A stretch of DNA of 39,622 bases from Cyanobacteriota bacterium erpe_2018_sw_21hr_WHONDRS-SW48-000092_B_bin.40 (GCA_030917395.1 JAUPUU010000489.1:1-39622), one strand, 5' to 3'; positions 10,055 through 18,856 are shown, numbered from the stretch's first letter. The notes: a model not told the origin generated them from the letters alone. Made by a program: numbers and translations.

Positions 10055-10894
10055 CTACTGAGTCTCACAAATCATCCAGACCTTATTAAAACGGCGGGCA
10101 ATTAGATCTTCCTCGCGGATGGCGAAATAGAGCCTGCCGTTGTCTACCCACATCATTTGTGTCAGAGCATCACTATCTAACTGTAATAAAAGTTGCCACT
10201 GCTCCGAAGCAAGAGCCAATTTCTCACCCTCAGTGCTGCAAAAATCGAAATCATCACCAAGGTCTAGATCTCTACTGGCTATCTCACAATCGAGACGAAA
10301 ATCACCGGCAATATCTTGAGCATAACCGAACATTCTGTGCACAACTGGACTACCGTATATTTCTTCAGCGGCCTGTAAATAGCCTTCGTAAGCGCCATAG
10401 CCTCCTTCGCTAACAGCAGCCATTTCAACCGTAACGGCGTTATAAGAAAGCTCTTCTTTAAATGACACCGCACACGGTGCAAAAACAGAGCTAGGCGGTA
10501 AATCAGAGGGACAATCAGTATGCTTAAGCACTGCCACATCTTCAAAATATTCCACGCGCCAGCCGAAGTGATCATCAGAGCGATTACCCCAAGGACCATC
10601 GAAGGCATCGTAGAAGAACGACAAAAGGCCACGCTCTGGCAAGTTAGCATAAGCTTTAAAATTGCTGGCAGCTAAATCAATCTGGCCAAGGAAGGCTAGC
10701 GGAATCTTTGCCCTCGAGCGGGGCCACTCATAGCCAACGGGCAAAAGTGGCCGACCGCCTAAGCGAGAAAGACTTTTCTCCGCTTTATCCGCACTTAAGG
10801 TAAGACGCAGAGAAGGAAGCGCCTGGTCGAAGAGGCCATTGAACTCTGCCAAATCGTGTTTTTCTAGAATCTCTTCGATTGTCGCACTAGCCAC
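10055..10894 (-). CDS. DUF1963 (YwqG-like) protein
   Basis: A 279-residue soluble protein of the DUF1963/YwqG family, function unknown. The family core is visible: SRLGGRPLLPVGYEWP, then PLAFLGQIDLA, GLLSFFYDAFDGPWG, and a C-terminal WQLLLQLDSD...WVDNGRLYFAIREEDL. The frame is open to 10939, but I take the GTG at 10894, ten bases after GGAGG (10905-10909 on the other strand) and overlapping the upstream phosphatase gene by eight bases. Overlap implies coupled translation. A second DUF1963 protein lies at 35778; the two share the SFFYDA and LLLQLDS segments. Confidence 0.88.
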   Translation of the reverse strand: MASATIEEILEKHDLAEFNGLFDQALPSLRLTLSADKAEKSLSRLGGRPLLPVGYEWPRSRAKIPLAFLGQIDLAASNFKAYANLPERGLLSFFYDAFDGPWGNRSDDHFGWRVEYFEDVAVLKHTDCPSDLPPSSVFAPCAVSFKEELSYNAVTVEMAAVSEGGYGAYEGYLQAAEEIYGSPVVHRMFGYAQDIAGDFRLDCEIASRDLDLGDDFDFCSTEGEKLALASEQWQLLLQLDSDALTQMMWVDNGRLYFAIREEDLIARRFNKVWMICETQ

Positions 10895-11456
10895 TCTGTT
10901 GTTGCCTCCAGTTTGATTTATCAATCTTGCGATAATCACTAATATCCTTAATGCTCTCTAAATAGGCTGCGAGATCAAGTAACTCGCAATCTGCCAAATC
11001 ACCTAAAAATTGGCGTACACAAATAGCATTGGCATACTGATATGACACCTTGCGCAATTCATCATCGACCATCAATACCTGGCCAAGATCAACACCTTTT
11101 GCTTGTACTTTGCGTAGGTCTTTAATGTAATACTCATTGCTCTTGTGAAAGTCATAGCGCACAGTACAATGGCTTCTATCCCAAACGAAGAGGGGGTCAG
11201 GCAGGCCTTTCCAAACAGCTCTGGCAATAGGAGCGATGTAAGCGATTGTGGCAGACGACCAAATTGCCAGGGTATAGTTTTCGTTGCACTGAGCAAGAAA
11301 TTCACGAACATGGGGTCTGAAATAGACGAAATAGTGAGCCAGCTCCATATCTGGTGCTCGGTCAAGTGCTTTCGTGGCGCCGCGAATCAAAGTTTCATCA
11401 AGATCAAGAATCAACAGCGGTCGATTTAACGCCTTACTCATGACCTTCACCACCAT
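10887..11456 (-). CDS. FCP1/NIF-type HAD phosphatase
   Basis: A 189-residue HAD-superfamily protein resembling the NLI-interacting-factor (FCP1/SCP) phosphatase domain, PF03031. Motif I is LDLDETLI with nucleophile Asp18 and acid/base Asp20. It is followed by YFVYFRPHVREFL, motif II in LAIWSSAT (Ser67/Ser68), and motif III in VLMVDDELRK. In eukaryotes such enzymes remove phosphate from Ser/Thr residues; in bacteria they are less common and poorly studied. Met6 (11441) is an alternative start with GAAGG just upstream. It sits six bases after the 436-aa gene and overlaps the DUF1963 gene, forming a tight three-gene cluster. Protein phosphatase activity is family-based inference. Confidence 0.85.
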   Translation of the reverse strand: MVVKVMSKALNRPLLILDLDETLIRGATKALDRAPDMELAHYFVYFRPHVREFLAQCNENYTLAIWSSATIAYIAPIARAVWKGLPDPLFVWDRSHCTVRYDFHKSNEYYIKDLRKVQAKGVDLGQVLMVDDELRKVSYQYANAICVRQFLGDLADCELLDLAAYLESIKDISDYRKIDKSNWRQQQSG

Positions 11457-11461
11457 TCATA

Positions 11462-12772
11462 CTATGGCGCCCCAGTTTCAGGAAACAGACCGACCCATTC
11501 ATGCTCCAATTCGGTATCAAAGAAAAGCAACCAGGAATTCTCAGAGAGCTTCTCGCCCTGTGCAATCTTGCGCAGCACACTGATTGAATCATCGATCTTC
11601 TCTAGGGCCAAATCGACAAATAAATAGCTTGCCTCAGACTGAGAAAGACCACTTTCGCTCGCACTCTGACTAAGACCTGGAGAACGTCCATCAAATTTAG
11701 GACTTGTCCCCCAACCGAAGACGCAACCGCACTCTTCTGCTCTCAAGCTATCATCTATTTTTTGCCGCAAAGCAGCGAACTCTTCAAATGAACTGATTTG
11801 ATCAGTCTCAGCGATCTTCAAATAGCAAAATTTTTCACCGTGCTTGGTAAAACGTTCTGAGTAGAAAATGCCATTGAGCACAATCGATTCAATAATATTG
11901 CGCTTGGCTGAAACGAACGAGCGCCGCAGGGGCTGCAGTTCTTCATCTTTAAAAGAAACGAGAGTTGGAGTGACCAGGTTTTGCAAGCGCAGCGGCTCAT
12001 CATCAATTTGTACTTTAATCTCCAGAACAACCCTATCTACAGCCTGGGCAAATTCAGACAGTGACTTAGTGTGCGAAATATCAAGTTGCTTGTCGCGACC
12101 AAACAGATTGACGATACGACTAGCGCTGGTGTTTATAACTTCAGTTGAGATATTACCTATCCATTTATTGAGAGTATCTTCACCCAATAAATATTCACAA
12201 AGGCAATAAGCAGTTTCAATGTCGTCGCGATCATTGGCACCGCTAAACGAGTCTGAAAAGAATGTGACATCAACGACGTTTCGATTTGAGCGCTGACAAG
12301 AGACCTTTGTCTCCGGAATGCTCAGGCCCGTTCGCGACTCAAAGATGCTTTCAAGCACATCAACACTCAAAGCTGGCCGCACCGGAAGAAATGACCAGCC
12401 GTCTAACTCTGGCGCCATCTCAATAATTGTTTTGACAAGAGGCCTCTTAAAATGATCTAGTTCGGGTGTGATGATGAACAAACAAACATCGTTTTCACCA
12501 GGCCATAACTCCCATAGAAGATTCTCATTGATCTTGGTCAGGCCATCATCAACCCACCTTGCCAATTCTTCAATCGGCAAGGGCCGCCGACCTTTTATGT
12601 GTGATTCAAATTCTTTTGAACGCTTTGAAAAAAGCTGCCACCAGATCTCGATTTGATCAAGCACACGCCTTCGATAAAGCAATTCTGTCTCTGATTGATT
12701 ATCGATGTATCGCCAGCGCATCAGATTTTTCGAGGACTTCCAAAATGGGTAGCAGAAGCGCTTGACATGCAC
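11462..12772 (-). CDS. Uncharacterised 436-aa protein, first gene of the phosphatase cluster
   Basis: No named domain recognised. The protein is soluble and has an N-terminal part (about 35-150) with IEIWWQLFSKR, ENLLWELWPG, LFIITPELDHFKRPLVKTI and LDGWSFLPVRPAL. From memory, this pattern recurs in uncharacterised proteins of other bacteria. A Ser-rich LSQSASESGLSQSEAS stretch (about 368-383) looks like a linker before a short C-terminal segment ending EWVGLFPE. The frame opens with GTG at 12772, preceded directly by GGAAG, which is too close to be ideal; ATG at Met18 (12721) is an alternative. It lies six bases from the phosphatase gene. Confidence 0.8.
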   Translation of the reverse strand: MHVKRFCYPFWKSSKNLMRWRYIDNQSETELLYRRRVLDQIEIWWQLFSKRSKEFESHIKGRRPLPIEELARWVDDGLTKINENLLWELWPGENDVCLFIITPELDHFKRPLVKTIIEMAPELDGWSFLPVRPALSVDVLESIFESRTGLSIPETKVSCQRSNRNVVDVTFFSDSFSGANDRDDIETAYCLCEYLLGEDTLNKWIGNISTEVINTSASRIVNLFGRDKQLDISHTKSLSEFAQAVDRVVLEIKVQIDDEPLRLQNLVTPTLVSFKDEELQPLRRSFVSAKRNIIESIVLNGIFYSERFTKHGEKFCYLKIAETDQISSFEEFAALRQKIDDSLRAEECGCVFGWGTSPKFDGRSPGLSQSASESGLSQSEASYLFVDLALEKIDDSISVLRKIAQGEKLSENSWLLFFDTELEHEWVGLFPETGAP

Positions 12773-12796
12773 CTTCCATCAATAGCTTACTGGAAT

Positions 12797-12829
12797 CAGG
12801 AGAACTCTGCGTGAAATTCAGAGCTCCTG
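12797..12829. terminator. Bulged hairpin between the TPR gene and the phosphatase cluster
   Basis: CAGGAGAACTCTG (12797-12809) pairs with CAGAGCTCCTG (12819-12829) in an 11-bp stem with a 2-base AA bulge and a 9-base loop. It lies downstream of the TPR lipoprotein stop and 25 bases upstream of the next gene on the same strand. There is no T run, so it may end or separate transcripts, or act in the leader of the 436-aa gene. Confidence 0.4.
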
Positions 12830-12894
12830 TACACTTATTAAAATAAGCGGCCGTTCATTTAGCTCCAACGAACTAGCGAACTTACCGGCGGCAT

Positions 12895-13989
12895 CTAGCT
12901 TTGAGCGATTTTCGCGCTGGCACGAGATCTCACAGCCTTGGCCTCTTCGGCACGACTGGTAGCCTGCAAGAGTTCAGCGTAATTATCAAGCACGTTGGCA
13001 AACTGCTGATTTGAGACACCGCTGCTACCATCATAAATTGCAATTGCCCGTTTATAGAGAGGCTCAGCATCGGCAAATCTTCCTTGAGCCCGATAAAGGA
13101 TAGCCAGATTATTACAAGCTGTTGCCACAGAAAGACTATCCTTGCCCACAGCCTTTTCATATATCGCCAAGGAGCGCAAGTAGAGCGGTTCGGCCTCAGC
13201 ATTTCTCTTTTGCGAACGCATAAGCTCAGCTAAATTATTGCAAGCGTTGGCAACATCGATACTTTCTTTTCCCGATGTGCGCTCAAATACAGAGATAGAC
13301 CACTTAAATATCGGCTCGGCTTCTTGATACTTCCCCTGGGAATAATACAAACTAGCCAGGTTATTTCTCACATTGGCGGCCTCAGCACTCTCTGCCCCTT
13401 TGGCCTTTTCGTAAGTGCCAATTGCCACTTTATACAGAGCTTCAGCTTGAGGAAAGTGAGCAGTCTGGAAATAGAGTTGAGCTAAACTGTTTTCACTTTC
13501 AGCGATGGGCAGAGCACCGGCGGGCAAATTATCCTCGCGAATAGCAAGAGCCTGCTGTAAGACTTGCTCGGCAGCCACAAATTTACCTTGCCCCATTAGC
13601 GACATCCCTTTGCCGTTGAGACTAGTGGTGAGGGCAACCAATTGCGGGGCCATTGCCTTCTGCTGAATATCACTGGCGCGATCGAAAAGAGTAGCTGCTT
13701 CCGCATACTTTCCTCGCCTGATATAAAGATCACCGAGAGCAGATAGAGTAGGAGCTAACTGCAGATCGTTCGAGCCATTAGATTGCTCCTGGTCAGCAGC
13801 AGTCTTCTTCAAGATTCTTTCGGCTTCCACTAAATTATTGCTCTTGATCTGCTCAGCAGCCTTGGCGCGCAAATCGCTTGGGCTGTTCATTGAACAACTA
13901 GCCAAAATCAGAGACGTGATCGAGGTGAGAGCAATTGAACTAAATAGTGGTACCGATCTAGCCTTAATTGGCAAAGCTACTTTTAACAT
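12895..13989 (-). CDS. TPR-repeat lipoprotein
   Basis: A 364-residue lipoprotein with about seven tetratricopeptide units. The start ATG at 13989 has GGAG seven bases upstream; the longer frame to 14046 lacks a site. The signal peptide is basic, then hydrophobic, and ends in lipobox LASC, putting the lipidated Cys at residue 32. The mature part carries TPR units of about 42 residues of the kinesin-light-chain type, recognisable as repeated NNLA.LY..QG.Y.EAEPLY.R...IYE with varying letters. TPR arrays bind partner proteins, here probably at the envelope. The glycine-zipper gene begins upstream with 58 bases between them, so the two probably share a transcript. Confidence 0.88.
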   Translation of the reverse strand: MLKVALPIKARSVPLFSSIALTSITSLILASCSMNSPSDLRAKAAEQIKSNNLVEAERILKKTAADQEQSNGSNDLQLAPTLSALGDLYIRRGKYAEAATLFDRASDIQQKAMAPQLVALTTSLNGKGMSLMGQGKFVAAEQVLQQALAIREDNLPAGALPIAESENSLAQLYFQTAHFPQAEALYKVAIGTYEKAKGAESAEAANVRNNLASLYYSQGKYQEAEPIFKWSISVFERTSGKESIDVANACNNLAELMRSQKRNAEAEPLYLRSLAIYEKAVGKDSLSVATACNNLAILYRAQGRFADAEPLYKRAIAIYDGSSGVSNQQFANVLDNYAELLQATSRAEEAKAVRSRASAKIAQS

Positions 13990-14047
13990 CACAAATCTCC
14001 AGAAAATTATTGTTGTCGCTGCTTTGAATATGCACTGCCGAATCAAG

Positions 14048-14677
14048 CTATCTCAAGTTCTTAAACAGGCCAACTCCCAGACCTACAGCTGCACCAACCC
14101 CAGCCCCCTGCCAGGCTCGCTTGCCTCGGCGGCTAGAAGCAGCTCCGAGACCAAGTCCAGCAATGGTACCGGTAGCAGTATCACGAATAATTGGATGCCT
14201 TTTCAAAGTCGTACTGCTTCGCACCAGACCAACACCGGCACCACTACCAGCGCCGATGGCAGCGCCACGCACCACACCGGCGCCTGAGACTAATCCAGTA
14301 AGGGCACCTGCGCCAGCGCCCACGCCAGCTCCGATAGTGACAGCCTTCACCTTGGGATGCCGTTGGAAATAGGTGCGGTTATCGCGCACATACACTTCTC
14401 TATATACAGGTCTCTGCACTACTACTGTTTTTGTCTGTACTGCCCCAGACTGATAAGGCGAGCGTTGTGTATTGACAATCGTAACCGGCGTTTGCACTTG
14501 CCCCCGATCTAGTTGAGGCACCTGCCGGACTAACTGCGGCATGGCATCAGAATGTACTTTTCCGCTCAAAACAGTAGTCTGCGCTTGGGCTGCACCTATT
14601 GTTTGAGAAAGAGCTATAACGGCTATACAACTAAGACCTGTAAGACCAGATGAGACTCTTTGAGATCGACTTAACAT
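14048..14677 (-). CDS. Glycine-zipper envelope protein with signal peptide
   Basis: A 209-residue exported protein. A Sec signal peptide ends at AQA (about residue 32). A proline/valine-rich middle holds QRPVYREVYVRDNRTYFQRHP. The second half is made of Gly/Ala helices in a glycine-zipper pattern, such as GAGVGAGAGALTGLVSGAG and GAGVGAAVGLGVGLF, separated by basic KRHP-type turns that suggest three hairpin or helical units. Such zippers occur in outer-membrane and pore-associated small proteins (YMGG/Rick_17kDa-like), but no named family is certain. GGGAGAG precedes the ATG. It lies upstream of the TPR lipoprotein. Confidence 0.82.
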   Translation of the reverse strand: MLSRSQRVSSGLTGLSCIAVIALSQTIGAAQAQTTVLSGKVHSDAMPQLVRQVPQLDRGQVQTPVTIVNTQRSPYQSGAVQTKTVVVQRPVYREVYVRDNRTYFQRHPKVKAVTIGAGVGAGAGALTGLVSGAGVVRGAAIGAGSGAGVGLVRSSTTLKRHPIIRDTATGTIAGLGLGAASSRRGKRAWQGAGVGAAVGLGVGLFKNLR

Positions 14678-14740
14678 AATACTCTCCCGCCTTGACCAGC
14701 GTACAGTTAGGGAATTCTGCCAGTGCTACTACCAAGATCG

Positions 14741-14754
14741 GTCTAGATCTAGAC
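14741..14754. promoter_or_regulatory. Perfect 14-bp palindrome in the divergent gap
   Basis: GTCTAGATCTAGAC lies between the divergent glycine-zipper and fasciclin genes (gap 14678-14934). Flanking ACTACC (14727-14732) and GGTAGT (14755-14760) extend the symmetry with an uneven spacer. It could be a repressor site or a hairpin at the 5' end of one transcript. Apart from this element and the fasciclin ribosome site I see nothing else in the 257-base gap. Confidence 0.4.
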
Positions 14755-14934
14755 GGTAGTGACTTTTACGCAGCAGGTAGGGTGACGCTGCTAACCGGGC
14801 AAAGTTCCGAATATGTTTCAATTCGGCTAAAAAACATTTACAAGTGGAACCAGAAGCATTAACGGCTTGTCATGTAAACTGTGCAGCGGTCGACCTCAAA
14901 GCCGCTGTTCTTTTAAGTTTCAAACGGAGTAATC

Positions 14935-15525
14935 ATGGCCACTTTAAATCGCAAAAAAATTCAGATTCTATCTTTGGTATCGATGCTGGCAGTTCTACCG
15001 CTAGTCAATTCTTCTGCTGCGGGGGCCAAAAGCAACGAGCAACCTCTGCTAATCGCTGCAAAAACTGAGCAGTTCAAAATGAAGCAAGGCTTCGAGCGCA
15101 AGCCCAAAGACATCATCAACACCCTCAGTGACAATGAAGTGACCGCCTTCCATATTTTCTTAGACGGACTAGATCAAGCTTTTTCACTAGACAATACTTT
15201 GAAAAACAAAGGCCCATTTACAGTCTTTGCCCCCAGTGACAAAGCCTTCAAAACCATTCCGGATGATGATAGAAAGAGCCTTTGGGCCAACAAAAAGAAA
15301 TTACAGCAAGTCTTGCAATATCATATTGTGCCCGGTTCATTTGATGCAAAAGCACTAGGCATGATGACTTCAGTTAAAACCTTAGAAGGTCACGAACTAA
15401 AGTTGAGCAAGAAAGGCGACGACCTATACGTCGATGCCATTCTAGTCAGAACCACTGACGTTCCCTGCTCAAACGGTGTTATCCACGTCTTAGATGGCGT
15501 AGTTATGCCGCAACTGAGCAAATAG
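14935..15525 (+). CDS. Secreted fasciclin (FAS1) domain protein
   Basis: A 196-residue exported protein with one FAS1 domain, a fold used for adhesion and surface protein contacts. The N-terminus is a Sec signal peptide ending near AGA (residue 31). The FAS1 core (about 57-193) shows the H1 box NKGPFTVFAPSDKAF, the central helix and YHIVPGSF, and the H2 box SNGVIHVLDGVVMP. GGAG five bases before the ATG sets the start. It is divergent from the envelope genes and convergent with an MFS gene. Single-FAS1 secreted proteins are common in cyanobacteria and relatives. Confidence 0.92.
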   Translation: MATLNRKKIQILSLVSMLAVLPLVNSSAAGAKSNEQPLLIAAKTEQFKMKQGFERKPKDIINTLSDNEVTAFHIFLDGLDQAFSLDNTLKNKGPFTVFAPSDKAFKTIPDDDRKSLWANKKKLQQVLQYHIVPGSFDAKALGMMTSVKTLEGHELKLSKKGDDLYVDAILVRTTDVPCSNGVIHVLDGVVMPQLSK

Positions 15526-15541
15526 AACTACCAACAAATTT

Positions 15542-15584
15542 CGGCAAGCTTAGCTGAGTGACTCTTGCTCAGCTAATCTTGCCG
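15542..15584. terminator. 17-bp stem hairpin overlapping the MFS stop codon
   Basis: CGGCAAGCTTAGCTGAG (15542-15558) pairs with CTCAGCTAATCTTGCCG (15568-15584), with one mismatch and a 9-base loop. It begins 17 bases after the fasciclin stop and covers the last codons and stop of the convergent MFS gene. No T run follows on either strand. It is the most stable-looking hairpin in the window and probably defines or protects both 3' ends. Confidence 0.65.
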
Positions 15585-16830
15585 CCATGATTGGTCGAGC
15601 CTGCAGCCTGAGGGTAGGCAGTGAGCCATAGAACCAAGCAGCCAGCATCAAGCAACTCAGTCCACTAACAAAAATTGTAATTGGCACACCGATAGCAGTG
15701 GCCGATGCACCAGCAATCAAACTGCCAATAGGCATCATTCCCATAAAACACATGGTGTAGATACTCATTACCCTTCCGCGTTTATCCTCTTCCACCAGAG
15801 TCTGCAAAAGAGTGTTGGTAGCAGACATTTGGAACATCACACCAAAGCCAATCAGTGAGAGAAGAAAGAGAGCGGCATAGAAATTAGAAGTGAAGGCAAA
15901 GACCATTAGACTACTTGAAAAAAGTACCATGGCACCACAGAGCCAATGGCCAATGCCTTTCATGCTTGTACGCGAAGCCAGTAGTATGGTACCGGCCAAC
16001 GAACCAATGGCTGAAGCCGACATCAACCAACCTAAAACATCGGCACCACCATGAAAAGTCTGCTGCACCAGAGCTGGCATTAAAGTACTGAGTGGCATAC
16101 CAGCCAAGCTGGTAATAGCCGAAATAATCAACAGCGTCTTAATCGGTCCTGATTGAAAGGCATAAACAAATCCTTCTTTCATGTGAGAAAAAACCGTCGC
16201 CTTTTTCTTTATCACCGGCGCCTTAGCGGCAAAACGCATACAGAGCAAGGCCGCAATTACGGCAATATAACTGAGACCGTTAGCAAGGAAACAAACTCCT
16301 TCACCAAGAGTAGAGATAACACCGCCAGCAATGGCAGGTCCGATTAGACGAGTTAGATTCATCAAAGACGAATTGAGAGCAATGGCATTGGGCAAATCTT
16401 TCTTATCGAGCACCATATCGGTAACAAAAGCCTGACGGGTAGGCATATCCACAGCATTGACGAGACCTGTGAGGATACCCAAAACAAGAATCTGCCAGAG
16501 TTGAATGTGACCAAATAAAGTCAGTGCAGCCAGTGTAAAGGCCAAAAGCATTGCTGCTATCTGCGTACCAATTATCAGTTTATGTCGATTAACACGGTCA
16601 GACAGAACCCCGGCAAAGGGGCCAAGAAAAAAGCTTGGTGCCGTACTGGCAAAAGCCACGGCTCCAAGTAAAAGAGGAGATGACGTCAAACGATAGGTGA
16701 GCCAGCTCAAAGCCAGCTGCTGCATCCAAGTACCAATCAGTGAAACCAACTGCCCAGAAAAATATAATTGATAATTTCGACTAGAAAGAGAACGGGCAAT
16801 ATGCCCAAAAGGTAATTTTGAAGCGTCCAT
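15550..16830 (-). CDS. MFS exporter, MFS_3 / EntS-like
   Basis: A 426-residue major facilitator with about twelve membrane helices. The start FGHIARSLSSRNYQLYFSGQ followed by LIGTWMQQLALSWL is typical of the MFS_3 (PF05977) branch, which includes enterobactin exporter EntS and other presumed effluxers. Loop 2-3 carries GVLSDRVNRHKL. A conserved NAVDMPTRQAFV segment lies between helices 4 and 5. The ABC-F gene is upstream on the same strand, 122 bases away, with a palindrome in the gap. A weak GACGG is the only ribosome-site candidate before the ATG. The substrate is unknown. Confidence 0.9.
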   Translation of the reverse strand: MDASKLPFGHIARSLSSRNYQLYFSGQLVSLIGTWMQQLALSWLTYRLTSSPLLLGAVAFASTAPSFFLGPFAGVLSDRVNRHKLIIGTQIAAMLLAFTLAALTLFGHIQLWQILVLGILTGLVNAVDMPTRQAFVTDMVLDKKDLPNAIALNSSLMNLTRLIGPAIAGGVISTLGEGVCFLANGLSYIAVIAALLCMRFAAKAPVIKKKATVFSHMKEGFVYAFQSGPIKTLLIISAITSLAGMPLSTLMPALVQQTFHGGADVLGWLMSASAIGSLAGTILLASRTSMKGIGHWLCGAMVLFSSSLMVFAFTSNFYAALFLLSLIGFGVMFQMSATNTLLQTLVEEDKRGRVMSIYTMCFMGMMPIGSLIAGASATAIGVPITIFVSGLSCLMLAAWFYGSLPTLRLQARPIMAARLAEQESLS

Positions 16831-16886
16831 TTAAATAATCCGTCAGGCTGGCTTTTTAGTTGACTGGTCTTTAACCAACAACTTAT

Positions 16887-16907
16887 TAGTAGACGGTCGG
16901 TCGACTA
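16887..16907. promoter_or_regulatory. Imperfect 21-bp palindrome upstream of the MFS gene
   Basis: The half-sites TAGTAGAC (16887-16894) and GTCGACTA (16900-16907) are inverted around a centre, with one mismatch per half, and contain the ACGGTCGGTC core often seen in TetR-type operators. It lies about 57 bases before the MFS start. No regulator gene is adjacent, so binding by a TetR-like repressor is a guess. Confidence 0.4.
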
Positions 16908-16952
16908 GAAAGTTTCAACGAACGCTTAGATCTAGCAAAGATACTCCGTAAA

Positions 16953-18830
16953 TTAAGCTTCGTTGGCCGAGCGCCTGGCTTCAAGGTCTTCCCAACGGGC
17001 GAATACCTTGGCAACAGCCGCTTCAGCCTTGTGGAAATCTTCCATCATCTCGGCCAGCTTGACGTGATTAGCTGCAACCTTCGGATCTTCCATTTGCTTG
17101 CGCACTGCCTGCAAGGCACTCTCGGCCTCTTCAACTTTGCTACCAATTGAGTCTAGTTCTTTGCGCTCATTATTAGAGAGGGGCTTAAGATTTTTCTTGC
17201 TACCGTTATTACTAGAGACACCACTGGTAGAGCTACCAATTTTACTGCCAGACTTTTCAATTTTTTCAGCCTTATCAGATTTACCAGCGTTGCTCTTATT
17301 CTTCGAGCCACTCTTAGAAAATCGATTTGATTCCCACTGCGAATAATCGGCAAAAAATTCCACGCCGCCATCGCCGTCTAAAGCCAGTATGTTGGTAGAG
17401 ATTGTATCGATCATGTAGCGATCGTGGGTAACCAGAACCACAGCACCAGGGAAGTCTTGCAAGCTCTCTTCCAGCACTTCTAGAGAAGCAATATCGAGGT
17501 CATTGGTAGGTTCGTCTAATATCAAAATGTCTGCTTCTTGCAGCATCAGGCGAGCAATTAAAATTCGCGCTTGCTCACCACCAGACAAATAACTGACCGG
17601 CATAGGCAACTGGTCTGGTCTGAAAAGAAACCGCTTCGACCAGCTCATGACGTGAATTTGACGGTCACGATAGACCACCGAGTCTCCGCTAGGGCACAGG
17701 GCCTCTTTCAGAGTAATTTCTTTATTGAGCTGATCGCGATTTTGATCGAACCAAACAACTTTTAGCTGATCGGCGCGCTTTACGGTGCCGCGATCGGGCT
17801 CTATCTGCCCAGCAAGAATACGCAGCAATGTCGTTTTACCACTGCCGTTTGTGCCGACCAAACCGAGTTTCTGCTTGGGTGTTAATACCAGATCAAGACC
17901 GGCAAACAACTCACGACCACCCATCGACTTAACAACGTCTTTAGCAACAAGCAACTCTTTGGTACGGCGCCCAGATGAGCTGAAGTCAATATTGACTGAA
18001 TTATTCATATTGTTGCGAGCTTTCACTTCAGCGAACTCGTCGAACAATTTACCAGCCTCACGGATACGTCCCTGTGACTTGGTTTGTCTAGCTCTAGCTC
18101 CACGCTGCAACCAGGCAACTTCTCGGCGCATCTTACTAGCTAGAGCTTGCTGCTCATTTGATTGAGCAGAGAGATACTCGGCCCGAGCGACGAGATACTC
18201 GCTGTAAGGACCCTTACAGCTCAAGTATCCATCTTTATACGCGGCGTTCAATTCAACAGTACGATTGGTGACATTCTCAAGAAAATTACGATCGTGGCTG
18301 ACCAAAATAAAGGCAAAAGGTGCTGACTTCAGCAAGTCTTCTAACCAAAGTACGCCTTCAAGATCTAGGTGGTTGGTTGGTTCATCTAACAGCAGGAAAT
18401 CTGGTTCTTTCACCAACTGTGCAGCCAGAGCCAAGCGCTTACGCCAGCCACCAGAAAGGGAAGAAACGGTAGCACCAAGATCTTCAAAGCCAACGGTGCT
18501 AAGAGTGTATTCCGCACGATTGATGCGCTCGGCCTCGTCTATTGACTGGCCATCTAAAGAGGCAGCGACGACATCACGCAAAATTGCATCAGGTGGATAA
18601 GGATTGTCTTGAGCCAAATAGGCAATATTGAGAAACTTGCGAGTGGTTATAACACCATCATCAGGCGAATAAAGACCAGCCATAATCTTGAGCAAGGTTG
18701 ACTTACCAGAGCCATTGGGGCCGATCAAGCCTACTCGTTCGCGATCATCGATGGTTATCGAAATATCGCGAAATAGTGGTCGGGCACTAAATGATTTGGT
18801 TACAGACTGGCAACTTATAGCAACTGGCAT
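16953..18830 (-). CDS. ABC-F ATPase, Uup type
   Basis: A 625-residue soluble protein with two ABC ATPase domains and no membrane segment. ABC-F proteins act on ribosomes; Uup also affects precise transposon excision. Domain 1 has Walker A GPNGSGKST (37-45), signature LSGGW (125-129) and Walker B LLLDEPTNHLD (147-157). The linker follows at about 195-285. Domain 2 has GTNGSGKTT (326-334), LSGGEQ (415-420) and LILDEPTNDLD (436-446). A Ser/Lys/Asn-rich linker (about 503-553) leads to a coiled-coil C-terminal domain (about 555-620), as in Uup. The start lacks a clear ribosome site but has TATAAT eight bases upstream. Confidence 0.93.
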   Translation of the reverse strand: MPVAISCQSVTKSFSARPLFRDISITIDDRERVGLIGPNGSGKSTLLKIMAGLYSPDDGVITTRKFLNIAYLAQDNPYPPDAILRDVVAASLDGQSIDEAERINRAEYTLSTVGFEDLGATVSSLSGGWRKRLALAAQLVKEPDFLLLDEPTNHLDLEGVLWLEDLLKSAPFAFILVSHDRNFLENVTNRTVELNAAYKDGYLSCKGPYSEYLVARAEYLSAQSNEQQALASKMRREVAWLQRGARARQTKSQGRIREAGKLFDEFAEVKARNNMNNSVNIDFSSSGRRTKELLVAKDVVKSMGGRELFAGLDLVLTPKQKLGLVGTNGSGKTTLLRILAGQIEPDRGTVKRADQLKVVWFDQNRDQLNKEITLKEALCPSGDSVVYRDRQIHVMSWSKRFLFRPDQLPMPVSYLSGGEQARILIARLMLQEADILILDEPTNDLDIASLEVLEESLQDFPGAVVLVTHDRYMIDTISTNILALDGDGGVEFFADYSQWESNRFSKSGSKNKSNAGKSDKAEKIEKSGSKIGSSTSGVSSNNGSKKNLKPLSNNERKELDSIGSKVEEAESALQAVRKQMEDPKVAANHVKLAEMMEDFHKAEAAVAKVFARWEDLEARRSANEA

Positions 18831-18838
18831 AGTTTCTC

Positions 18839-18844
18839 ATTATA
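18839..18844 (-). promoter_or_regulatory. TATAAT box eight bases before the ABC-F start
   Basis: A perfect TATAAT on the minus strand is separated from the ATG at 18830 by only GAGAAACT. A transcript from it would have almost no leader. TTGACA (18863-18858) lies upstream but only 13 bases away, too close for a standard -35. Confidence 0.45.
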
Positions 18845-18856
18845 CTGGCTAGGCCG

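Noticed and set aside
13838-14287. 149-codon open frame on the plus strand across the TPR and glycine-zipper genes
   Set aside because: It spans two well-supported minus-strand genes, and its Ser/Thr/Gly-rich product mirrors their repetitive codons.
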